From assembly GCA_045596905.1 (NCBI GenBank), contig JAZODG010000045.1:1-54482 (forward strand): 54,482 nt of DNA. The letters are read 5' to 3'. The notes under the pieces were generated by a model. The model worked only from the letters and a program-made list of their open reading frames with translations, was not told the origin of the DNA and ran no database searches. Positions 34,878 to 42,898 of the stretch are shown here, one piece after another; position 1 is the first letter of the stretch, and the number at the start of each line of letters is the position of its first letter. A program made the position numbers and the translations under genes. The stretch comes from RGIG1681 sp045596905 (lineage in GTDB: Bacteria > Bacillota > Clostridia > Christensenellales > UBA1242).

Positions 34878-35732
34878 TTATAAAACAGAAATCATGATTG
34901 CACCTGCAATAACAAGCAGGGCAAACAATATCTTTTTTAGAACATTTTTTTCTTTAAAAATCAATACTCCAGCAAGGACTGTGACAACAATCTTTAATTT
35001 TGAAAGAATGCTGATTGTAATCATTTGGCTGTTTGGAACATTATATGCTTGGAACAATAAAAAATCACCAATAAATAAAAACATTCCAACAAGATATATC
35101 CAAAAGTTTGACAGGTCCTTTTTGTCAATAAGGAATCTTTTTGACTTAATGCATTCAATCATAAAGAAAATCCATGAGAACACAAACACAAAAAGCAAGA
35201 ACCAAAATTGAACTTGATAAGGTGTTAAGTGAGAAGTTGTGTATTTATCAATAACATTGCTGGAAGTTGTGATTAATGCTGAAATAAGCAGTAAACATAG
35301 CTGAATAGGAGTTGTTTGACCTTTGCTGTGTCGGTTTGAAAGGTTGATTCCTGCAACGCCACCAACGATTATTATTGAACCAATAATTTGCCAAATGCCA
35401 GCAGTTTCTCTGAAAATAATTATGCCAAGAATGAATGATAAAACAGCAGAGAGAACGTTTGTTACGGTTACGATTGATAAGTCTGCGCTTCTTAAAACCT
35501 TCAAAATAATAAACCAGCTTAAAGCTAACAAAAAGCCTTTAAGTGCAAAGATTAAAACGAACTTCAATGGTATTGCAATACCGGTTGGAATCCAAATTAA
35601 ACTCAGTAAAAATGACACTGAAGTAAACAGCACCAAAATGGTTGTTTCCGAACTTTTTTTGAGTGCACATTTCTTGAATATATTATAAAACCCTATAAAG
35701 CATGCATATAGAACGGTGAATAAAATTTCCAT
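34878..35732 (-). CDS. EamA/DMT-family transporter
   Basis: 284 residues, ten hydrophobic helices in two EamA repeats (the second begins PIQLCLLLISALITTSSNVIDK). Typical motifs: ATVTNVLSAVLSFILG-like VTNVLSAVLSFILGII in helix 4 region and SILSKLKIVVTVLAGVLIFKEK near the end. Exports small metabolites or amino acids; the substrate is not predictable. The start at 35732 lies 6 nt after a TATACT -10 box with no Shine-Dalgarno, so the mRNA is likely leaderless. The frame upstream overlaps the promoter. Confidence 0.8.
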   Translation of the reverse strand: MEILFTVLYACFIGFYNIFKKCALKKSSETTILVLFTSVSFLLSLIWIPTGIAIPLKFVLIFALKGFLLALSWFIILKVLRSADLSIVTVTNVLSAVLSFILGIIIFRETAGIWQIIGSIIIVGGVAGINLSNRHSKGQTTPIQLCLLLISALITTSSNVIDKYTTSHLTPYQVQFWFLLFVFVFSWIFFMIECIKSKRFLIDKKDLSNFWIYLVGMFLFIGDFLLFQAYNVPNSQMITISILSKLKIVVTVLAGVLIFKEKNVLKKILFALLVIAGAIMISVL

Positions 35733-35738
35733 AGACTG

Positions 35739-35767
35739 AGTATAGCAAATAAAAAACAAGTTAGCAA
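35739..35767 (-). promoter_or_regulatory. EamA-ybaK promoter, leaderless arrangement
   Basis: TTGCTA (35762-35767), 17 bp, TATACT (35739-35744), then only 6 nt to the ATG at 35732. Confidence 0.65.
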
Positions 35768-35772
35768 ATATA

Positions 35773-35797
35773 AAAAGATAGCAGGTGCTATCTTTTA
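35773..35797 (-). terminator. Terminator after the pyrophosphatase gene
   Basis: AAAGATAGCA pairs with TGCTATCTTT around GG/CC, with a T-tract. It lies just beyond the stop at 35803 and next to the EamA promoter. Confidence 0.75.
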
Positions 35798-35802
35798 TTT
35801 GT

Positions 35803-36135
35803 TTATCTTAAGATTTCAGATTCAAAATATTGTTCTTGAAATTCAGTGAGTGCACGGATTTGTTCATCTGAATAATTTCTTCCATCTGCCATGACAACAA
35901 GTTTGTCATCATTGTCATTTGTGCGGTGAATGATTGCAACAACTTTTCCTGTGAACTGGTCAAGTGGTTTGTGTTCACCAAGAACATATGCGTCAAGTTC
36001 TTCGCCGTCACCTGAAACGGTGTTTGGGATATAGCCGTAGTTGACGGGATAGATAAAACCGTGTTTTGGGTGTTTTGAACCAAGTGGTCTATCCATTTTT
36101 ACGTTAACTATAGTGCCAAGATATTTTTTATTCAT
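35803..36135 (-). CDS. Short inorganic pyrophosphatase-family protein
   Basis: 110 residues, clearly related to family I soluble pyrophosphatases: HGFIYPVNYGYIPNT matches the FYPCNYGYI strand, DGEELDAYVLG the metal-binding DGDPVD loop (middle Asp is Glu here), and DNDDKLVVM the DxxDAKLVAV segment. About 35 N-terminal and 30 C-terminal residues of the 175-residue enzyme are missing, including some active-site residues, so catalysis on PPi is likely but not certain. The start at 36135 has AAGGAG; a much longer upstream frame overlaps the CYTH gene and is rejected. 10 nt after that gene. Confidence 0.75.
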   Translation of the reverse strand: MNKKYLGTIVNVKMDRPLGSKHPKHGFIYPVNYGYIPNTVSGDGEELDAYVLGEHKPLDQFTGKVVAIIHRTNDNDDKLVVMADGRNYSDEQIRALTEFQEQYFESEILR

Positions 36136-36145
36136 AATGGGCTCC

Positions 36146-36712
36146 TTATAAATCATATTTTTTGGTTTTAATTGATTCTTCAAGCTCAACTGATGAACGA
36201 AGTTTTGTGATGTCGATGCCGTATTTTTTGTATACCTTTTCAACGTCAAGAGTGGTGAGTGTGTTAAAGTCAACATCAAGCTTTGTGCAAACCGATTTGA
36301 TTGCGTCTTCACTTTCTCCTTCAAACTCAACGTATGCAGGAATCATTGGCCAGAAATCTATGTCGATTTCAACGCCGTCAAGCATATATCTTATTCTTCG
36401 GTTTTCTTGATGACTTCTCACGTTATAGCCAAGTTTATTTAGTATTTCATTTGCCTGATCAAAGTCAGAAACAATGATTTCAGATTCTTTTGTTCCGTCA
36501 ATGTTAGAATTGTTTATTTCTTTTATTGTCAGTGTGGTTTCAACTCCGTTTGTGCGAAGACGAATCCAGCTGTTGTCTTTAACTGGAGTGAAGTCATAGC
36601 AATTTCTAATTTGAATCCAGTCACCAACAAGTGTGGCATTTGTTTTTTTGAGCTTTGACAAGAACTCTTCAACATTAACTTCTAAAAGTCTGCATTCAAT
36701 TTCACTTTTCAT
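36146..36712 (-). CDS. CYTH-domain triphosphate-binding protein
   Basis: 188 residues. The CYTH (triphosphate tunnel) fold begins with SEIECRLLEV, the ExExK motif with Arg in place of Lys. WIRLRTNG, TLTIKEI and RRIRYMLDGVEIDIDFWP provide the paired basic and acidic strands lining the tunnel. Members are adenylate cyclases of class IV, thiamine-triphosphatases or inorganic triphosphatases; the specific reaction is unknown. It forms an operon with a pyrophosphatase-like protein, which would remove pyrophosphate released from a triphosphate substrate. AAGGAG upstream. Confidence 0.78.
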   Translation of the reverse strand: MKSEIECRLLEVNVEEFLSKLKKTNATLVGDWIQIRNCYDFTPVKDNSWIRLRTNGVETTLTIKEINNSNIDGTKESEIIVSDFDQANEILNKLGYNVRSHQENRRIRYMLDGVEIDIDFWPMIPAYVEFEGESEDAIKSVCTKLDVDFNTLTTLDVEKVYKKYGIDITKLRSSVELEESIKTKKYDL

Positions 36713-36834
36713 ATAAAACTCCTTTTTTGATTTTAGTCTAACTTAACTTGGTTGCCATTATTATCATAAAATATTGCATTAGAAAAGTCATCAAAATAAT
36801 AAGGGTTTTCTTTTAAAAATTTAATAATTTTTCC

Positions 36835-38847
36835 TTATTTGTTTAGTGATAAATAGAATGTGCAGGTTGAAAGTTTTTGACGTGAAAGCAAAAGGGTTTT
36901 GCCGTTGTCCATTTTATAACTAAAACCTGCTTTGTATGGACATTTTGAACAGTCTGCATTAAGATGTGATTTCATTGGGCAGTGTCTAAGTGTCATAACA
37001 GGGTAGTTTATTTTTTGAGCGATATCGCTTTCGGCTGTTATGAATGGTTTGTTATAGATGTTTGCTGTTATGGTGTTGTAAATATTCATGCCTGCGCCAA
37101 CGATATAATTGTCGGTTAAATTTAATGCGTAATAATTGTTTATAACAATCGGAAGGTTTGTTTTTGCAATAATGTCTTTCAAAAACTCTATATCTTTTTC
37201 AAGTGCAAAGTTTGGAGTGTTTAAAAAGAGTATTTTGTGTTGTGACACGCAAGTTTTTTTGAGTGATTCAATATCATTTATGTCATAAACTTCAGGCGCA
37301 TAGATAATGTTTGTTGCAGTGAGTTTTGCGTTTGTGTTGGATATTATTTGGAAATCACTTAGTGGGTTAATGTTAAGATTTGTTTTTATTGTTATTGATT
37401 GGATATTTTTTCTGTATTTTTGGGTGATTTTTGTTTCAATGATTTCAAACACAGTTCTTCTGAACTCATTTATGAGTTTTGTTGGCAAGAACACGCTTTC
37501 AAAGGTTTCAAATTCAAGCTTGGCATCAAAGAGTTCATGCTTTTTGAAACTTGCAACAATTTGTTCTTTTTCAAGTGGTCTGTTTTGAGCTAGAAGCAAA
37601 ACTTCACCCAAAACGCATTCTGTTTTATCATTAATTTTAAACTCTGCTTTGATTGGTGAATTTGCTTTCATTGAAAGCTTAATTTTGACAGGTTTCTTTT
37701 TTGTCATTTGAAGAGTTTCGTCTTCAAGTTTTGCATCAATAATCAAGTGAACTTGGTCGCCAACGGCAACTTTTTGTGTTGTGGTTGTTTTGTATTTGCC
37801 GTTTGGTTGTTTTGTTAAGTCATAGGCTGAGAGTGTGCTTTTTTCAACATCATTAGAGAAAATTTTGAAAGTTGATTTTTCTGAAAGTTCTCTGTTTGAA
37901 GAAAAGAACACTTCATTGAATTTTTTGCCAAAATTAACTTTTTCAACCTTGCCAATGTTGATTCCTATATGATTGTGATAGTTTGAAATAATATTGCCAT
38001 TTCCGTCAAAATAACCAGCAGTGTAAAGTCTGTTAAAGCCAAGCATAAGTTCATCTGGGTTGGTTTTGATTCCGTTTAGAGCGTTATAATATTGTCTTGT
38101 TGCAGACGCTACATAAAATGGTCGTCTTGCACGGCCTTCAATTTTTAAAACGTCAACCCCTGCAGTTTTGAGCTCATCAAGTCTGTCAATTAAATTGAAA
38201 TCTTTTGCGCTTAAAAGCGTGCCGGTTTTGAGTTTTTTGCCATTAAATTCAAGTGTGTATGGAAGGCGACAAAGCTGTTTGCATTTGCCACGATTTCCAC
38301 TTGCATTGCATAGATATGAACTAAGATAACAGTTCCCTGAAAAGGCAACACAAAGGGCACCTTGTGCAAAATATTCAATTTCAAGGTTTGTGGTTTGTCT
38401 GATTCGTTTGATTTCCGAAATAGGTGTTTCTCGTGCAAGAACAATTCTTTTAAACCCGAATGGCTCAATGGCTTTTACGCCTTCAAGATTATGAATACCC
38501 ATTTGGGTGCTGGCATGTATTTCAATTTCAGGGTAGTTTGTATGAACAAGGCTTGCAAGCCCAAGGTCTTGAATAATGAAACAATCAACACCAAGGTTAT
38601 AAGCTTTGACAATGGTGTCAAGTGCGTCTTGGAGCTCATCATCTGCAAATAGTATATTGATTGCAAGGTTTATTTTTACATCAAAAATGTGTGCAAAATC
38701 AACTGCGCTTTTTAGGGTGGTTATATCAAAGCCATCTATATTATTGCGCGCATTAAAATTGTTTATTCCTAAATAAACTTCATCTGCACCATTGAAGATT
38801 GCCATTTTTAAACTATCAAAATTGCCAACTGGCGAAAGTATTTTCAT
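36835..38847 (-). CDS. U32 peptidase-family protein (RlhA-like)
   Basis: 670 residues. N-terminal U32 TIM-barrel-like domain: MKILSPVGNFDSLKMAI, FNGADEVYLGINNFNARN, EIHASTQMGIHN, and the iron-sulfur Cys cluster GNCYLSSYLCNASGNRGKCKQ split over residues ~175-200. The C-terminal half carries the DUF3656-like region and another Cys cluster (HCPMKSHLNADCSKCPYK). This layout matches RlhA (23S rRNA C2501 hydroxylation) and related prephenate-dependent tRNA hydroxylases TrhP. The historic name is collagenase-like protease. The start lies 6 nt after a TATAAT box without a Shine-Dalgarno. Confidence 0.85.
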   Translation of the reverse strand: MKILSPVGNFDSLKMAIFNGADEVYLGINNFNARNNIDGFDITTLKSAVDFAHIFDVKINLAINILFADDELQDALDTIVKAYNLGVDCFIIQDLGLASLVHTNYPEIEIHASTQMGIHNLEGVKAIEPFGFKRIVLARETPISEIKRIRQTTNLEIEYFAQGALCVAFSGNCYLSSYLCNASGNRGKCKQLCRLPYTLEFNGKKLKTGTLLSAKDFNLIDRLDELKTAGVDVLKIEGRARRPFYVASATRQYYNALNGIKTNPDELMLGFNRLYTAGYFDGNGNIISNYHNHIGINIGKVEKVNFGKKFNEVFFSSNRELSEKSTFKIFSNDVEKSTLSAYDLTKQPNGKYKTTTTQKVAVGDQVHLIIDAKLEDETLQMTKKKPVKIKLSMKANSPIKAEFKINDKTECVLGEVLLLAQNRPLEKEQIVASFKKHELFDAKLEFETFESVFLPTKLINEFRRTVFEIIETKITQKYRKNIQSITIKTNLNINPLSDFQIISNTNAKLTATNIIYAPEVYDINDIESLKKTCVSQHKILFLNTPNFALEKDIEFLKDIIAKTNLPIVINNYYALNLTDNYIVGAGMNIYNTITANIYNKPFITAESDIAQKINYPVMTLRHCPMKSHLNADCSKCPYKAGFSYKMDNGKTLLLSRQKLSTCTFYLSLNK

Positions 38848-38853
38848 GAGACA

Positions 38854-38881
38854 ATTATAACATGAAATCTACAAAAGTGAA
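38854..38881 (-). promoter_or_regulatory. U32 gene promoter, leaderless arrangement
   Basis: Perfect TATAAT (38854-38859) 6 nt before the ATG at 38847; a weak TTCACT -35 (38876-38881) with a 16-bp spacer. Confidence 0.55.
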
Positions 38882-38954
38882 AGAATGTTTTTTGATAATT
38901 GACAAATAAAAAAATAAATTTAAAATATATACTGTTTTTACAAAGGAGAAAAGT

Positions 38955-39953
38955 ATGAAAAAACCTGCTAGAATCACATATATCACTCAACGTGCGCTCA
39001 TGGGTCTTGTTTTGGTTTTGAGTGTGCTTGGTTTGATTTTTAACGATGACCAGTCAATTAAGGCTGAATATGCGTTTAATATTGGTCAATGTTTAATGTT
39101 TTTAATCATTTCGTTTTTGCCAAACTTTTTGAAAAAGTATAAACTTGATATTCCTGACTTTATTTATGTTATATTTATCTTGTTTTGCATGGCACATTTC
39201 TTCTGTGGAGAAATCTTAGGCTTCTTTGTTAAAGTTGCTTGGTGGGATAGTGCACTCCACACATTCTCAGGCTGTTTGATTGCACTTTTGAGTTTTTCGC
39301 TTATCAACTTGCTTAACAAATCAAACGGGGAAGGCTTCAAACTTAACATTTGGTTTGTTGCACTTTTTGCTTTCACAATGACACTTGCAATTGGTGCGAT
39401 ATGGGAAATTATTGAATTTGCTTCAGATGTATGGTTTAACTCAAATATGCAAAGAGCATATGTTTCAACCATGTCAGGTAGGGGATCGGCACTTGCTGGA
39501 ACTGAAGCCTTGGCAGATACAATGAAAGATTTGATTCTTGATGCTATTGGTGGTCTTGCAACCTGTGCAATTTGTGTTATTTGTGTGTTGCTCAATAAAG
39601 TTAAGGTTGAAGATTTGTCAATAATCAAATACAGAAAAGCAAAGAAAGAAATTATGGAATCATTTGAAGTAGAAAAAAAGTATTTATGTTCAGATGATAT
39701 GAAAAATGGAATCATTGAGATTATTGATGAATGGGACCCTATCGGTTTGTATCCGGCTGCCCCAGAAAATGAATATGAGCCAGAAATTAAAGACATTATA
39801 AAATTTATTGAAACAAAAGAGAATATAACAACAAAAACACTGGCAGTTGAGATTGATAGAATCTTTAAAACATGGTTTGGTTCAGATATCTATATTGAAA
39901 ATCATAAAAAGACATTAGAAGTTGCCAAAAAGATTATGAAATTTTATAAATAA
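38955..39953 (+). CDS. Membrane protein (YjdF/DUF2238-like) fused to a DUF1871-like domain
   Basis: 332 residues. Residues ~12-220 have about seven hydrophobic helices with conserved polar motifs inside the membrane: VAWWDSALHTFSGCLIALLS, AIGAIWEIIEFASDVWF and MKDLILDAIGGL. These resemble the DUF2238/YjdF membrane family. After a charged linker, residues ~240-330 (IIDEWDPIGLYPAAPENEY, VEIDRIFKTWFG) match DUF1871, normally a free-standing small soluble protein. So this is a fusion with the soluble domain predicted in the cytoplasm. Function is unknown for both parts. Good AAAGGAG upstream. Confidence 0.65.
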   Translation: MKKPARITYITQRALMGLVLVLSVLGLIFNDDQSIKAEYAFNIGQCLMFLIISFLPNFLKKYKLDIPDFIYVIFILFCMAHFFCGEILGFFVKVAWWDSALHTFSGCLIALLSFSLINLLNKSNGEGFKLNIWFVALFAFTMTLAIGAIWEIIEFASDVWFNSNMQRAYVSTMSGRGSALAGTEALADTMKDLILDAIGGLATCAICVICVLLNKVKVEDLSIIKYRKAKKEIMESFEVEKKYLCSDDMKNGIIEIIDEWDPIGLYPAAPENEYEPEIKDIIKFIETKENITTKTLAVEIDRIFKTWFGSDIYIENHKKTLEVAKKIMKFYK

Positions 39954-39978
39954 AAAAACACCGAATTTTCGGTGTTTT
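39954..39978. terminator. Bidirectional terminator between the fusion gene and typA
   Basis: AAAAACACCGAA pairs with TTCGGTGTTTTT; serves the two convergent genes. Confidence 0.9.
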
Positions 39979-39982
39979 TATT

Positions 39983-41821
39983 TTATTTATTATCCATTTC
40001 ATGTTTCTTTCTGAAGGTTTCACGGCCCCTGATTGTGTGGTCAAGAATCTTTTTTCTGATTCTAAGGTTTTCAGGTGTAACTTCCAAAAGTTCATCTTCG
40101 CCCAAAAACTCAAGGCTTTCTTCCAAGGTTAATTGCTTGATTGGAACAAGTCTGAGAGCTTCGTCAGAAGAACTTGAACGAATGTTTGTGAGCTGTTTCT
40201 TTTTGCAAACGTTAACAACAATGTCTTCGGCTTTTGGGTTAATACCAACAACCATACCACCATAAACCTTAACGCCGGCACCAATCAAAAGTCTGCCACG
40301 TTCTTGAGCGTTGAACAAACCATAAACAATTGATTCGCCATTTTCGTGAGCAATGAGTGCACCATAGTTTCTTGTGTTGATTGTGCCTTTATATGGTTCA
40401 TAGCCAGCAGCGATTGAACTCATAATACCTTCACCATTTGTTTGTGTTAAAAATTCGCTCTTATAACCGAACAAACCACGTGATGGAATCTTAAATTCCA
40501 TTCTAATACGGCTGCCTTTTGAGCTCATATTCAAAAGTTCACCTTTACGAACACCCATAGCGCCCATGATTGTTGAAACGCTTGTTTCTGGAACGTCAAT
40601 GGTGAGATTGTCAACAGGTTCAAGTGTTACGCCATTTTCTTCTTTAAAGATAACTTTTGGCATTGAAACTTGAAATTCATAGCCTTCTCTACGCATGTTT
40701 TCAACAAGGATTGAAATGTGCATTTCGCCACGACCCAAAACTCTGAATCTGTCAGCGCTTTCAGTTTCGAAAACTTTAAGTGAAAGGTCACGAATAGCTT
40801 CTTTGAAGAGTCTGTCACGAAGATGACGTGATGTGAAGAACTTGCCTTCGGTTCCTGCAAAAGGTGAGTCGTTAACAGAAAATTCCATTTCAATAGAAGG
40901 TTCTGAAATCTTTACAAATGGGATAGGTTCAATGTCATCTGCATTTGCAACAGTGTCACCGATTGTTACTTCATCTGAACCAGAGATGCAAACAATGTCG
41001 CCAGCAACAGCTTCAGTAACAGGAACTTTCTTAAGTCCTTGGAACTCAAAGATGTTTGTGATTTTGAATGTTTTGTGTTTGTCTGGTGTGTGATAGTTCA
41101 CAATATGCAAAGTTTCGTTAACTTTAACAGTTCCTTGATCAACCTTTCCAACTGCAAGTTTGCCAAGATAGTCGTTTGCTTCACAAGATGAAACAAGCAT
41201 TTTAAAACTCTTCTCTCTTGGTGAGCTTGGTGCAGGGATATGCTTGATGATTGTGTCAAGAAGTGGCTTCATATCTGTGCCTTCAGTGTCCATATCAAGT
41301 GTTGCAATACCAGCTCTTGCTGAAGCATAAACAAATGGTGAGTCAAGTTGTTCTTCAGTTGCATCAAGGTCCATAAGAAGGTCAAGAACTTCGTCAATAA
41401 CTTCTTTAACCCTTGCGTCTTTTCTGTCAATCTTGTTTACAACAACAATAACTTTGTGACCAAGTGCAAGTGCTTTTTCAAGAACGAATCTTGTTTGTGG
41501 CATTGTGCCTTCATATGAGTCAACAACCAATAATACGCCGTCAACCATTTTAAGAACACGTTCAACTTCTCCACCAAAGTCAGCGTGTCCTGGTGTGTCA
41601 ACAACGTTGATTTTAACGTCGCCATACATAAGTGATGCGTTCTTTGAAAAGATTGTGATGCCTCTTTCTCTTTCAAGAGCGTTTGAGTCCATAACTCTGT
41701 CTTGAACGGCTTGGTTTTCTCTGAAGATGCCGCCTTCTTTCAAAAGGGCATTAACAAGAGTTGTTTTGCCGTGGTCAACGTGGGCAATTATTGCGATATT
41801 TCTAATTTTATTTTCTTCCAT
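39983..41821 (-). CDS. typA: Ribosome-associated GTPase TypA/BipA
   Basis: 612 residues, full length. G domain: IAHVDHGKTTLVNALL (G1), RGITI (G2), DTPGHADFGGEVERV (G3), VVNKIDRKDAR (G4). EF-G-like domains II, III and V follow and then the BipA-specific C-terminal domain (NVCKKKQLTNIRSSSSDEALRL, LEFLGEDELLEVTP). Binds the ribosome and supports 50S assembly and stress growth. The start at 41821 is preceded by GGAG at ideal spacing. Its mRNA leader contains a terminator-like hairpin. Confidence 0.95.
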   Translation of the reverse strand: MEENKIRNIAIIAHVDHGKTTLVNALLKEGGIFRENQAVQDRVMDSNALERERGITIFSKNASLMYGDVKINVVDTPGHADFGGEVERVLKMVDGVLLVVDSYEGTMPQTRFVLEKALALGHKVIVVVNKIDRKDARVKEVIDEVLDLLMDLDATEEQLDSPFVYASARAGIATLDMDTEGTDMKPLLDTIIKHIPAPSSPREKSFKMLVSSCEANDYLGKLAVGKVDQGTVKVNETLHIVNYHTPDKHKTFKITNIFEFQGLKKVPVTEAVAGDIVCISGSDEVTIGDTVANADDIEPIPFVKISEPSIEMEFSVNDSPFAGTEGKFFTSRHLRDRLFKEAIRDLSLKVFETESADRFRVLGRGEMHISILVENMRREGYEFQVSMPKVIFKEENGVTLEPVDNLTIDVPETSVSTIMGAMGVRKGELLNMSSKGSRIRMEFKIPSRGLFGYKSEFLTQTNGEGIMSSIAAGYEPYKGTINTRNYGALIAHENGESIVYGLFNAQERGRLLIGAGVKVYGGMVVGINPKAEDIVVNVCKKKQLTNIRSSSSDEALRLVPIKQLTLEESLEFLGEDELLEVTPENLRIRKKILDHTIRGRETFRKKHEMDNK

Positions 41822-41833
41822 AGTATTCTCCAT

Positions 41834-41906
41834 AAAAAAAGTTAGCATTTGCTGCTAAACTTTAAATTAACCCAGTTATTATAACATTATTATTTAATTT
41901 TGTCTA
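41834..41906 (-). promoter_or_regulatory. typA promoter and leader with terminator-like hairpin
   Basis: On the minus strand TAGACA and TATAAT are 17 bp apart around 41880-41906. About 30 nt further on, AGTTTAGCA pairs with TGCTAACT (one bulge; 41841-41860) followed directly by seven T residues (41834-41840). The ribosome binding site and ATG come right after. An intrinsic terminator in a 5' leader suggests attenuation, but it may be only a stabilising hairpin. Confidence 0.5.
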
Positions 41907-41955
41907 TATTATGAAATAATTTTTTTTGTTTAGGCATAAATTTTTCAAAAGGGTA

Positions 41956-41984
41956 TTGAAATTTGATGCGTTGTGGTTTATAAT
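41956..41984 (+). promoter_or_regulatory. Promoter of the orphan gene at 42016
   Basis: TTGAAA (41956-41961), 17 bp, TATAAT (41979-41984), then a ~25-nt leader with AGGGAGG. Confidence 0.75.
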
Positions 41985-42015
41985 ATAATAACTGTAGTGG
42001 ACAAGGGAGGAAACT

Positions 42016-42816
42016 ATGAGAGTTTTATATTTTAACGTTGGTGAAACTGAAATGTCAACCAGCCCAATCGCAAGATATGCCATGGACGAAATTGACCATA
42101 AAGAAATGAGAGAAGCTATTGCTGCACGTGAAAATGGTTATGGTGGTCCAATTTATACAACTGGTGAAATTAAATTTAAAGACGGTGAAGTTTTTTATAA
42201 AAAACAATTTTTATGTTATGCAAAAGATTTGTTTGTTAGACACTTAACACAAGACGGCAGACAAAAAGTTATTGAAAGTGCTATTCCTGTTTGTGATATG
42301 CTTAAAGGTGAAAAGGTTGATAATATTTTCATGTATATGCCAACACAAATGGATCATGATGAAGTTGCTTCAATCGTTTATAACATTTGCTGGGAAAATG
42401 GACAACTTTTGAATGAGAATAACATTATTCATGATGACAGAATCGCTGAATATGCAGACTTTAAAGCAGCATCTGAAGTTAAGGGAAGCAAACAAACTGG
42501 CTCTAAAAAAGAACATGAAAAAGGTGTTCTTGCATTCCTCAAAGAATTGGCTGCAAAACATAACGGAAAGAATGGTTCAGATATCATTATTTTGATTGGT
42601 GGAAACGACCTTTATAAAATGCTCACAACAAGCAAGAAAACAAAAAAATATTGTGAAGCACCACATTCAGTTGTTTATGGCGCTGAGTCAAGTGATACTC
42701 CTGACAAATATTGTTTGGTTGACGCAATTGAAGCAGGCAAAGACCTTGCTCCAGGCGAAGTTGTTCCAATGTATATTGAACAACCAAAATCAGCAATCGA
42801 AAGAATTTTCGGTTAA
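42016..42816 (+). CDS. Conserved-looking soluble protein of unknown function
   Basis: 266 residues, no family recognised. It appears to be a soluble alpha/beta protein: an N-terminal strand (MRVLYFNVGETE), a central strand-like VDNIFMYMPTQMDHDEV, and a late Rossmann-like SDIIILIGGNDLYKM. A Lys-rich linker (KGSKQTGSKKEHEKG) sits near residue 165. No signal peptide or membrane helix. Own promoter, very strong ribosome binding site (AGGGAGG) and own terminator imply a well-expressed, monocistronic gene. Confidence 0.6.
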   Translation: MRVLYFNVGETEMSTSPIARYAMDEIDHKEMREAIAARENGYGGPIYTTGEIKFKDGEVFYKKQFLCYAKDLFVRHLTQDGRQKVIESAIPVCDMLKGEKVDNIFMYMPTQMDHDEVASIVYNICWENGQLLNENNIIHDDRIAEYADFKAASEVKGSKQTGSKKEHEKGVLAFLKELAAKHNGKNGSDIIILIGGNDLYKMLTTSKKTKKYCEAPHSVVYGAESSDTPDKYCLVDAIEAGKDLAPGEVVPMYIEQPKSAIERIFG

Positions 42817-42821
42817 TTAAC

Positions 42822-42846
42822 AAAAAGGGCGAAAGCCCTTTTTTCT
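42822..42846 (+). terminator. Terminator after the orphan gene
   Basis: AAAAAGGGC pairs with GCCCTTTTTT around a GAAA tetraloop. Confidence 0.9.
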
Positions 42847-42898
42847 TTTTGCCAAAAAAATTATAGACTAAAATCAAATTTTGTTGTATATTTTTTGT

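Noticed and set aside
36136..36330. N-terminal extension of the pyrophosphatase-like gene
   Set aside because: It overlaps the CYTH coding region in another frame; the ATG at 36135 has its own AAGGAG.
39164..39796. 210-residue open frame on the minus strand
   Set aside because: Antisense shadow of the membrane/DUF1871-like fusion gene; no ribosome binding site and Ser/Ile-rich composition typical of a reverse-strand frame.
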